From a virus: DNA of 43,101 nt. The first letter of the stretch is position 1. Each line of letters starts with the position of its first letter. Of this stretch, positions 22,016 to 30,500 are shown one piece after another. Position numbers and translations under genes: made by a program. The stretch lies in IMG/VR virus record IMGVR_UViG_3300008954_000093, positions 1 to 43,101 of that record. The stretch is one strand, 5' to 3'. Under the pieces are notes generated by a model. That model had not been told where the DNA came from and ran no database searches. It saw only the letters and a list, made by a program, of their open reading frames with translations.

Positions 22016-24241
22016 ATGGCTTGGAATAACAATAAGGCAATCCAACCTGACGGTAAAAAGGCTGTTTCTATCGGAGCGCCGGTTGCCTATAACGCCGGTC
22101 TTGTAGGCAAACCTTACACCGACGGTTGGGACATTGAGAGAGCCTATCGCGAAGGAGTAGCGAAAGTCACTTGGGTCTATCGTGCTATTGATGCTATCGC
22201 TAGTAATCAGGCGCGATTGCCTATCATGTTTCTTCGGGACAACTCTCCGTTTGGGGAGCGGGTGGAACGTGAAGATGAAAATGCGAGCGTTACGAAAATT
22301 CTGAACCAGCAATCTAATGATGGCGAGAACTCTTTCGCTTTTCGGTATCGGCTTTCTGCTCAGTTGTTGATGAGTACCCGTGGAGCGTTTATTGAGATCG
22401 TTCGTGGCCGCGGCGGTGACCCGGTGGCGTTACATTTGCTTCCTCCTCAGAACACGGCTCCGATCCCCCACGAAAAGAAGTTTGTATCGGCGTTTGAGGT
22501 TGAGTTGCCGAACGGCAAGAAACAAAATCTGAATCCGAAGAATGTTATTTGGATCCGTCGCCCACATCCATTGGATCCGTATCTGTCTATGACCCCAATG
22601 GAATCATCGGGTATTGCGATAGAAACTGAAACACTAGCAAAGTTGTATAATAGAAACTTTCTTTTGAATGACGGTCGGCCCGGTGGGCTGCTCGTCTTGC
22701 GAGGGCAGATTGATGATGACGACAAACAGGAACTCCAAGCCCGATTCCGAGGAAGCCTCTCAAGAGCAGGTGGTATCGGAGTTATTGCATCTGATGACGG
22801 CGCGGACTTTGTCGATACTGGTGCCTCCCCGCGTGACGCGGCGTATGAGGCTCTTAGACAGATTACGAAGGAAGAAATCCTCGCCTCCTTCGGAGTCCCC
22901 GAATCCGTAATCGGCAACGCGTCCGGTAGGACGTTTGCCAACGCCTCCGAAGAGGGGCGTGTGTTCTGGTCGGAGACAATGGACCCACATCTGGAACTGT
23001 TGTCTAGAGGACTAGATGTTTTGGATGACAACTACTATGTAACGTTTGACACTTCTACGGTGCCCATTTTGACTATGGGTAAGCAGGAACGTGATCGGTT
23101 CTATTTGACGGAGCATCAGCAGGGTTTGATCACCGCTAATGAGTATCGGGATAAAACTGGAAAAGAAAAGGTCGATTCCTATCTGGCGGATTCGATGTTG
23201 GCGAACCCGAACTTGGCTCCGATTGGAAACACCGAAGAGCCGATGACCAAGGAAGAGGCGATGGGCGGAGCGCAAGGTCCGGGCGGACCGATGCCTCCGG
23301 GCGCTGAGGGTATGCCGCCACCTGAAGGTGAGGCTCCTCCGGGCGAGGCTCCTCCGCCGGGTGCCGCTCCCCCGATTCCCGCACCCACGGAGGGTGTTCC
23401 TGAACCGGAACTACCTATTGGCGAGTTCCCGATGCCGAAAGAGGGAACACCGGAAGGAATCGAAGTTAAGCATTTTGAATTGGGTGGCGAGTGGGAAAAC
23501 AAAGCCGCACAGGATGTGGATCGTTGGGAAGCCATTTTCGCCCGGTCGTTGGAACGCTATTTTCAGCGTCAAGAGCGAGTAATCACTGAGAAGATTTCCG
23601 GAGCCAAGGCCAAGCGCTTATTGGGCAGTGGCGATCTCACTGTTGACGCTATATGGGATGCTGATACTTGGAACAAGCAATTGCGGGAAGACATGGCTCC
23701 GGTTATTGAAGGGGCGATGCTGGAAGCAACGGCTACAGCGATGAAGGAATCTGATGAAAAGGTGGATCCTTCAGAGGAAGAGATTCAAAAGTATATTGAA
23801 TCTCAGTTGGTGCGAACCGAAAAAGCAAATGAAACCACAAAGAAGGAACTTGCAGCAGCAATTTTGTTGGCAATGATGCTTTTGGGTGACGATGACGATT
23901 CGGCTCCGATTTCGGCAAAAGTTGCTTTGTTGGCGACTTCTGTGGCGGCAGTATTTGTTGCGTTGCAGACGAAACGCTTGAAGCGGATTGCGGAGGTTGA
24001 GAGTAACGGCGCGTATAATGCTGGTCTGTATTTTGGTGGTCGCCGTGCTGGGGCTGCTACTAAGACTTGGTTGACTCGCAAGGATGACAAAGTTCGTACT
24101 GGTCATGCGGTGATTGAAAGTCAGACCATTCCTATTGGGGATAGTTTTAAAAAGGGTGTGACTTTGAGGTTCCCCGGTGATCCTTTGGCTCCGCCGTCCC
24201 TGACAATCAATTGTCGGTGCTTGTTAAAATTCGGGGATTAA
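22016..24241 (+). CDS. portal protein fused to MuF-like head morphogenesis domain
   Basis: A 741-residue fusion. Residues 1 to about 400 match an HK97-type portal (WVYRAIDAIASNQA, NVIWIRRPHPLDPY, ITKEEILASFGVPESVIGN, GLITANEYRD), the ring through which DNA enters the head. A Pro/Gly-rich linker (about 425-480) joins the C-terminal part, a MuF-like domain with its closing signature TWLTRKDDKVRTGHAV...GDPLAPP...NCRC. In most phages these are two neighbouring genes, so the fusion fixes one MuF copy per portal subunit. It begins 2 bases after the membrane-protein stop. It may be cleaved later by the protease encoded downstream. Confidence 0.9.
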   Translation: MAWNNNKAIQPDGKKAVSIGAPVAYNAGLVGKPYTDGWDIERAYREGVAKVTWVYRAIDAIASNQARLPIMFLRDNSPFGERVEREDENASVTKILNQQSNDGENSFAFRYRLSAQLLMSTRGAFIEIVRGRGGDPVALHLLPPQNTAPIPHEKKFVSAFEVELPNGKKQNLNPKNVIWIRRPHPLDPYLSMTPMESSGIAIETETLAKLYNRNFLLNDGRPGGLLVLRGQIDDDDKQELQARFRGSLSRAGGIGVIASDDGADFVDTGASPRDAAYEALRQITKEEILASFGVPESVIGNASGRTFANASEEGRVFWSETMDPHLELLSRGLDVLDDNYYVTFDTSTVPILTMGKQERDRFYLTEHQQGLITANEYRDKTGKEKVDSYLADSMLANPNLAPIGNTEEPMTKEEAMGGAQGPGGPMPPGAEGMPPPEGEAPPGEAPPPGAAPPIPAPTEGVPEPELPIGEFPMPKEGTPEGIEVKHFELGGEWENKAAQDVDRWEAIFARSLERYFQRQERVITEKISGAKAKRLLGSGDLTVDAIWDADTWNKQLREDMAPVIEGAMLEATATAMKESDEKVDPSEEEIQKYIESQLVRTEKANETTKKELAAAILLAMMLLGDDDDSAPISAKVALLATSVAAVFVALQTKRLKRIAEVESNGAYNAGLYFGGRRAGAATKTWLTRKDDKVRTGHAVIESQTIPIGDSFKKGVTLRFPGDPLAPPSLTINCRCLLKFGD

Positions 24242-24244
24242 GGG

Positions 24245-24270
24245 TTTTAGTAAACTACTTTTAGTAAACT
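24245..24270. repeat. two direct repeats of ttttagtaaact
   Basis: The 12-mer ttttagtaaact occurs at 24245-24256 and 24259-24270, in the 89-base gap between portal and protease. A downstream extended -10-like TTGTATACT (about 24294-24302) may mark a promoter. The repeats could be operator sites or a transcript-processing signal. No terminator is evident in the gap. Confidence 0.6.
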
Positions 24271-24330
24271 TGCCATTTCAGATTATGGTGTGGTTGTATA
24301 CTCCGGACAGTTCATCTATCTGGAGTCACC

Positions 24331-25677
24331 ATGCCTACATTGACTGTTATAGAAGATACAGATATTCAGTTTAAAACCCGTGCTGGTCAGGTCAATATTG
24401 ACAAAGCACAGGGCATTGTTGAATGTTTTGTCGCCGCGATTGGGAACAAGGATTCCGTGGGCGACATCATTATTCCGGGGGCGTTCAGTGGCTCATTGAA
24501 ACGTCGCAAGCCGCGTGTGGTTTGGGGACATAACTGGAATGAGCCAATCGGCAAAGTGTTGACGATTGAAGAGGTCAAGCCCAAGGACAGTCGGCTTCCG
24601 AAGAAGATGTTCGATGCTGGAGTAGGTGGCCTGTATGCACGGGTTCAGTTCAATTTGAACTCCCAGCGTGGCAAGGAAGCCTTTGCCAATGTTGCCTTTT
24701 TTGGCGATGAGCAGGAGTGGAGCATCGGCTACAAGACAATTGATGCCGATTATGACTCCACTCATCAGGCAAACGTTCTGAAAGAGGTGGAACTGTACGA
24801 GGTTTCGCCCGTCCTCCATGGAGCAAACCAGTTGACCGGCACGCTGTCCGTGAAGGACAACGAGGCGTCCGAGTGTGGCACAGAGGGGGAGTTGTGTACC
24901 GTCAAGAATTTGGCAGCGGATGAGGTTGAAGAAAAGGTCGATGAAGTCGATGAAGAGGTAACCGTATTTGCGTCATTGCTTGAGACGGCGGTTAAGGGAT
25001 CCTTCGATGACGAAGATGTCAAGTTGTGGGACTTTGACGCGGAGCAGGCTGCCGTCACTAAGGGTGACGAAGCGTGGGTTGTGAGTTACCACTACAACAA
25101 GGACAGTTCCGAGTTTCTGTTCGCTCAGCCCAAGGCTGCGGTTTTGGAAACTTTCGTTCGCGTGCTGGAGGAAACGGCATGTGGCTGCGAAAAGGAGGAA
25201 ACGGCATGTGGCTGCGAAAAGGTAGACGGATCGTGCGGCTGCACCCACGAAGAAAAGTCCTTAGAGGAAGATGTTGAGGTCAAGGCTGGTCGCAAGATTT
25301 CTTCTAGGAACATTCAAAAAATCTCTAACGCTATTGAAATTCTTCAGAGTGTTTGTAACGAGGTAATGCCATCTGAGGGTCCGTTGGAGCGGAAAGAACC
25401 TGTTGAACAAAAGGTTTTGATTCCGGGCACCTATTCAAATTACGAGGAGTCCATTCCGTTTGAGTGCGCTACGGAAGAAGAGATTGCTGATGTCGTAGAG
25501 GCATTGGTGAAAGTTGGGGTTCCAGTTCAATGTCCAACCCCAGAATCTGTTGCCTTGGGTTACAAGACCGTAGAGGTCTTGATGCCTGAAGGCGAAAATG
25601 AAAAAAAGAGCGTTGCCCGAATCATGGGTAAGGCTTTGCTACATATCGACTGGTTAGTTAACGAGCCTTCCCAATAG
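24331..25677 (+). CDS. HK97-type prohead protease (S78) with long Cys-rich extension
   Basis: A 448-residue protein. The N-terminal 165 residues form a typical prohead protease: DSVGDIIIPGAF, VVWGHNWNEPIGKV with His67, EWSIGYK with Ser131, and ELYEVSPVLHGA. It trims head proteins during assembly. The C-terminal 280 residues are an unusual acidic extension. It holds three CGC motifs (about 282-303), two of them from an exact 27-bp tandem repeat, a metal-binding-like arrangement. The extension may act as scaffold, since protease-scaffold fusions are known. It starts at ATG 24331 with GGAG upstream. Confidence 0.9.
   Translation: MPTLTVIEDTDIQFKTRAGQVNIDKAQGIVECFVAAIGNKDSVGDIIIPGAFSGSLKRRKPRVVWGHNWNEPIGKVLTIEEVKPKDSRLPKKMFDAGVGGLYARVQFNLNSQRGKEAFANVAFFGDEQEWSIGYKTIDADYDSTHQANVLKEVELYEVSPVLHGANQLTGTLSVKDNEASECGTEGELCTVKNLAADEVEEKVDEVDEEVTVFASLLETAVKGSFDDEDVKLWDFDAEQAAVTKGDEAWVVSYHYNKDSSEFLFAQPKAAVLETFVRVLEETACGCEKEETACGCEKVDGSCGCTHEEKSLEEDVEVKAGRKISSRNIQKISNAIEILQSVCNEVMPSEGPLERKEPVEQKVLIPGTYSNYEESIPFECATEEEIADVVEALVKVGVPVQCPTPESVALGYKTVEVLMPEGENEKKSVARIMGKALLHIDWLVNEPSQ
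25168..25221. repeat. 27-bp perfect tandem duplication encoding CGC motif
   Basis: Units 25168-25194 and 25195-25221 are identical and encode EETACGCEK twice. A diverged third CGC motif follows. Perfect identity points to a recent duplication that multiplied a CxC metal-binding-like motif. Confidence 0.95.
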
Positions 25678-25686
25678 GAGTCCAAA

Positions 25687-27330
25687 ATGGCTAAAAACGA
25701 TAAAGAAACAGAAGCAGTGGAGCCTGAAGAGAAGACTCTTGAGGACGAACTATCTGCTCTAGAAGAGGTAGCAGCCTCTTTGACGGAAACCAAGTCGGGT
25801 GATCATCCCGAAGAGGACTGTGACGACGAGGATTGTGAAGAGCATGGAACCAAGGCTGCCACCATCACCGGTCATCCTTACGACATGGTCGTGGTCGATG
25901 ACGACGATCAGGAGGATGACGCCGAGGGCTTGTTGAAGCCTCCGGGTGGCGTTGAACAGGCCAAAGAGATGGGTCCGAAAAAGCGGGTTGTCGTTGTTGA
26001 GATGGATCCGGAACAGATCACTGACGACATGAAGGCTTATGTCGTTGAGGTTCCTGACGAAGATGACGAGTATCCCAAGGCGCATGTTCCGGACCACGAA
26101 GAAGAGGGTCCAGAATTGCGCCGTCGTCCGATCTCACCCATGCAGGCTGTACCAACGGAGGCAGTGCCTAACACTTCTCCGATGACGCCTGTTGGTGCTG
26201 GTGCTGTCGGTCCGCCGTTTGTTCCTGAAGAGGATGATGACGATCTCAAGGGCTATGGCAAGCCGGGTAAGGGCCGACTGGCCCGCTTGATGGCATTGGC
26301 TAATGGCGAAGATCCGGACGCTGAGGAAGAGGAGGACGATGACGAAAAGAACATGGTTCCTGCTCTCCCGACGGCTGTTCTGATTGGCAAAGAAGATGAT
26401 GCAAACACCAATGGTATGGAAAAGCGTTTGGAGCGCATGGGCGTCAAATCTCTAGGCAATTTTGACTTCATGTGTGCCATTGAGCGGACCATCCGAAGCG
26501 GTGATGTGTGTAACTTCTGCCGCGGTGGGTGTGCCAGTGAGAAGGGTTTGCCCGGATTGCTGGAGATTGAGGTTTCTGCCGAAGCCGAGTTTGGTGGCGA
26601 GGTTGTTGACTCCGGATATGCGCCTAAGGACGACATGTTCGTTCTGGATTTGAAGACCGCAGACGGTTACAAAGAGGCGTACTACGCAGGCAACGGAACC
26701 CGATTGGGTTGGATCGCCTTGGACGAGGGCTTGAGCGTAAAGAGTCTTGAAGACGAAGGTGCTTCAAACCCGTTGATCGTTTCATTTGAGGAAGCCGAAA
26801 TGACGGCTCTCAAGTATGTCAATGGAAAGTCATACGGAGTGGATGTTGACTTGTTCCACGGCGAAGACGCTTACGTCGTTGAGATTGACGGTGTAGACGG
26901 CAAGTCATATGACGTTTATGTGTCGATTGATGGGAAGGTTCTTGGAACCGACATGATCGAACTTACCGATGATGAGCAGGACGACCTCACCGAACTGCGT
27001 CGGGAAAAGGATGCTTTGGAAGCCGAGTTGGCTCTCAAGTCCAATTATGAAGGCGAGGCGTTGCAGGGTCTTGTAGAGGAAGGCGCTGCGCTAGAAGATG
27101 GATCTTTCCCGATTGTGGATGCCAACGATCTTGAACTTGCAGTCAAGGCTGCCTACAGGCACGTTGAGGCGAAGTCTCATATTGAGCGTCGTGCAGAAGA
27201 ATTGGAACGAACAGACATCATTCCTTCTGAATGGGTCGAAACGAAGCAAGCAGAAACAGATGAGTTCATGGCTTCCTTGATGGAACTTCAGATGTTGGAA
27301 ATTGACTCTGACGAATCGACAACAGAATAG
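25687..27330 (+). CDS. acidic structural-region protein with PepSY-like repeats
   Basis: A 547-residue, very acidic protein starting behind AGGAG. Residues 1-230 are low-complexity acidic text with Pro-rich breaks. A Cys cluster DVCNFCRGGC follows (about 278-287). Residues about 300-440 contain two PepSY-like units, the second ending YDVYVSIDGKVLG. The C-terminus reads DANDLELAVKAAYRHVEAK, then RRAEELERTDIIPSEW, a pattern frequent in phage proteins beside prohead proteases. It occupies the genomic place where a scaffold or major capsid gene is expected. I see no HK97 capsid signature. Scaffold or head-associated protein is the best guess. Confidence 0.6.
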   Translation: MAKNDKETEAVEPEEKTLEDELSALEEVAASLTETKSGDHPEEDCDDEDCEEHGTKAATITGHPYDMVVVDDDDQEDDAEGLLKPPGGVEQAKEMGPKKRVVVVEMDPEQITDDMKAYVVEVPDEDDEYPKAHVPDHEEEGPELRRRPISPMQAVPTEAVPNTSPMTPVGAGAVGPPFVPEEDDDDLKGYGKPGKGRLARLMALANGEDPDAEEEEDDDEKNMVPALPTAVLIGKEDDANTNGMEKRLERMGVKSLGNFDFMCAIERTIRSGDVCNFCRGGCASEKGLPGLLEIEVSAEAEFGGEVVDSGYAPKDDMFVLDLKTADGYKEAYYAGNGTRLGWIALDEGLSVKSLEDEGASNPLIVSFEEAEMTALKYVNGKSYGVDVDLFHGEDAYVVEIDGVDGKSYDVYVSIDGKVLGTDMIELTDDEQDDLTELRREKDALEAELALKSNYEGEALQGLVEEGAALEDGSFPIVDANDLELAVKAAYRHVEAKSHIERRAEELERTDIIPSEWVETKQAETDEFMASLMELQMLEIDSDESTTE

Positions 27331-27339
27331 GTAAATGTC

Positions 27340-27558
27340 ATGGACAAGAAAAGTTATTTTGATCCCAACTTGGGACGGGTTGTGCATGTGGGAGAAGAGC
27401 CAGAGGCTCCTGCTCCCGCTCCTGAGGCTGCGGCCACGGGCGAACGGGCGCGGACAGCGAAGGGCCATTTCGTTAAAGATGACGAAAGCACCCCTGATGT
27501 GAATGAAGCGTATAAGGACGGGAAGACCCCCAAGAAAAAGGGCAAATCGAACAAGTAA
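27340..27558 (+). CDS. small basic hypothetical protein
   Basis: A 72-residue protein with a Pro/Ala-rich middle and the text TAKGHFVKDDESTPDVNEAY, a short motif that recurs in actinophage proteins near capsid genes. The tail is Lys-rich (KTPKKKGKSNK). It sits 9 bases after the acidic protein and 18 before the first giant gene. Function unknown. The upstream ribosome site is weak. Confidence 0.6.
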   Translation: MDKKSYFDPNLGRVVHVGEEPEAPAPAPEAAATGERARTAKGHFVKDDESTPDVNEAYKDGKTPKKKGKSNK

Positions 27559-27576
27559 ATCACCTTAGGGAGTGCT

Positions 27577-30500
27577 ATGAGTGATAAGCCTCTTGAGGTC
27601 AAAGGGCCGCAGGACTTAATCGACGTAATCCCGCAGGAGAGAATTACCGGCGATATTTTGCGTGGTCATGGACCGCGTAGAGGTGGGTTGGAACACCTGC
27701 TCAAATTCTGGCGACCGATTATGCGGAAGCCGGGTGGTTTTCGGCGGTGCATTGTCATTCTTGCGAATCATCCAGAGTTGTATCCGCTCCAACCGTTGTG
27801 CGCGTGGTTGCACCATGAAACAACTGGCAAGTGGCCGAATGAAGGCAACCATCACGGTGGTGGTGGGGCGGCGCGGGCAGCAGGCCGGGTGGCCCGTCGC
27901 GCTATCCCCGGCAAGCGTCGTCGCCGTCGTGGCAAAAGCGAAGACGGGGTGGAGATAGCAAGTTGGAGGGTGTACCGCCGAGTGGCCCGCATGGACGGAG
28001 GTATCACGACTCGTCCTATTGATGGGGATCAAAATGCTGTCGCCTATAAGGCGGCACGGTTTGTGCAGGGTCTGCAATCGGTTCCAATGCCGGGTTCGTT
28101 CGACTGGACTAAACAACCAATTGAGGTAAAGGGCCGTGGTCACGGTCGCCTTGGGCGGACGCTTTCAAGTATCGCTTCTTATTTTACACCGGGCGATATG
28201 AGCAAATATCGCAGTCCGATCCGCTCCGCCCTGTGGGGGGCTTTGTTCCCCGGCGGTGGAGGTATTGGACCGAGTGGTGGCATTGGTGGTGGTGGCGCTA
28301 GGCCGTCTATTGGCGGTGGGGCGCTGCGTTGTCCCACGGGGTACATCAACGGTGGCAGGTTCACTGATCCCAAGTTGAGCAACTGTGGTGGTTTGGTGTT
28401 TGACGTTCCGGCAAAGGGGCCGGGAGCGGTCACATCAGGTGATGTTTCCAAGATGACTCGTCGTTTTGAAAGCATTACGGCAGAGGACGTTCCAGATGTG
28501 GTTCGTGATGTGGTTGTCAAGAAGCCTAAGGGCGATCCTTTCGCCGTTGTACGCGAAGCGGCGATTCGTCCTAATCGTGCAGGTAGCCCTGCCCGCCGCG
28601 AGTCTGTTGTAAATGATGTTGTTGATTTTGTTGGCAAGAATGTTGGAACCACTCGTTTGGTTCGGCGTGACGGTGTGGTGTATGAACCCACGCTGACTCC
28701 AGAAGAACTAGTGAAGATGAAGGATCATGACGCGATCAAGGGTGCCGTGTATGTGACTTCAAAGATCGGGAAGGGTGCAATCGCAGGAGACGAGATACGC
28801 CTATTGAGCAAGGGTGTTGAGGCTATTGAGTATGCGTTCGGTCAGGGTTCTGTCCGGGTGGAACGCAAGACGGACATTCCGGTTGGGGTTGGAGCAAAGA
28901 TGCGTACCCGCTGGGCGTCTATTTCTAGGGATCCCGACATCATCATCAATCCGTTTGCCCATGTTGAAAAGTTCGTTCAAGAATTTCCAGAGTTTGTGGA
29001 AATCAAACCAAAGTTTGACGGTGTCAAAAAGCCGAACGAGCGCGTTGTCGTTACTTCTAGTGATGGTCAGAAGCGTGTGGTTTCAAGATGGATTCATCAC
29101 ATGTTTCTGTCACCTCGCGCTCCTCGTCGTCTGGCGGGCGTCAAGCCTTACAACATTGCAAAAGAATCTGGAACTAAAACTCTGCGTGAGCAACGGTTCA
29201 ACCGTGAGCAGTATGCAGTGTTTTCTGTGGAGAAAAAGAATCTGGCGTTGAGGCCGGATCTTTCCGATCAGTTCGGAAAGCCGAGTTTGGCAGACCTTCG
29301 GATTAGCGACACCGATGGTATGAGCAGAGATTCGCTAGTTGATCTAAAGGCAGCCCGGTTTGTATTAGCCCAACTTGATGAAGATATGGCAGTCAAGGTG
29401 TTTGGTCGCCGTCGGATGCGTGGCGTGCGTCTGTCTCGCTTTGCCCGCCGGATTCCCAAGGTTGTTCCTTACAACCCACGGGCACGGGATGCTGATGGTG
29501 ATGGTCTGGTTCAGGAAGGAACTATCTGGGAGCGACCGTCGGGAACTATTTTCCGTGGTTTGAAGGCTGGCGCTAGGAAACTGGCTGGTTCTGTTCAACT
29601 TGTTGATGGAAATGGCAAGAATGTTGATTACAAGCCGGGTGAAAACCAGCGTTCTCCGCTTCGGACTTCCCGCTTTGATCCTCTGAAGCGTCGTTTGGCG
29701 GGAGCGTCTGAACGTTTTGGTGGACGACGCGAACAGGGCATTCGTCGCAGGGATCAGGAGTTGGATGCTACAGCCGACTTCACTGAGGTCGAATTGCGGC
29801 GTCAGGCACGAAAGGCACGCAGGCAGCGGGCACTTGCAAGGATTAGACAGAGGGGGGCTGGTGTCCGTGAGCGTCGGACAGCGCGAATGGAGCGTGGCGC
29901 TGAGCGAGATGAGGCTGCCGCAGGGAGACATACTGAACGGGCTAGGGAACTGACTAGTCAACGACGCGACCGTGACGAGTTCGATAGGTCACGGCGGGAT
30001 ATGCGCGGTAGGCAGCGTGCTGAACGAGAAGAACTTGATCGGCGTTCTCCGCGTCGTGAACGCAGGACGCAGCGTCGTGATGAACGCCGTCGGAGGATGC
30101 AGGAGAGACTTACTGAATTTGGGGAGCGGAACGAGGAGGCCATCCGTCGTCGTGACCGTGAGGAGGGGGCGAGGGTTGACTTCGGGAGGCGTCGTCCAAG
30201 TATTGCGGAGCGTGCTGCTGCCGCGGCTGAACGCTTCCGTGAACGCAGAGAAGAAGGTATCCGTGCCGAAGATCGTCGTCGTGGCGCTAGGGCAGATTTT
30301 GGGAAGTTGGATCGGGAACGTGAGAGTCGTCGCAGGGATCGTCGCGGCCCAACGAGGAGGAGCGAGAGGACTCCGGGGGAGCAGCGCGGTCGGGCGGCTG
30401 GCGCAGCAGACAGGCTCAGGGAGCGTAACGAGGAAGCGATTCGTCGTCGGGATCGTGAACAAGGTGCGCGAGCCGACTTTGGCATTTTGGAACGCGAGCG

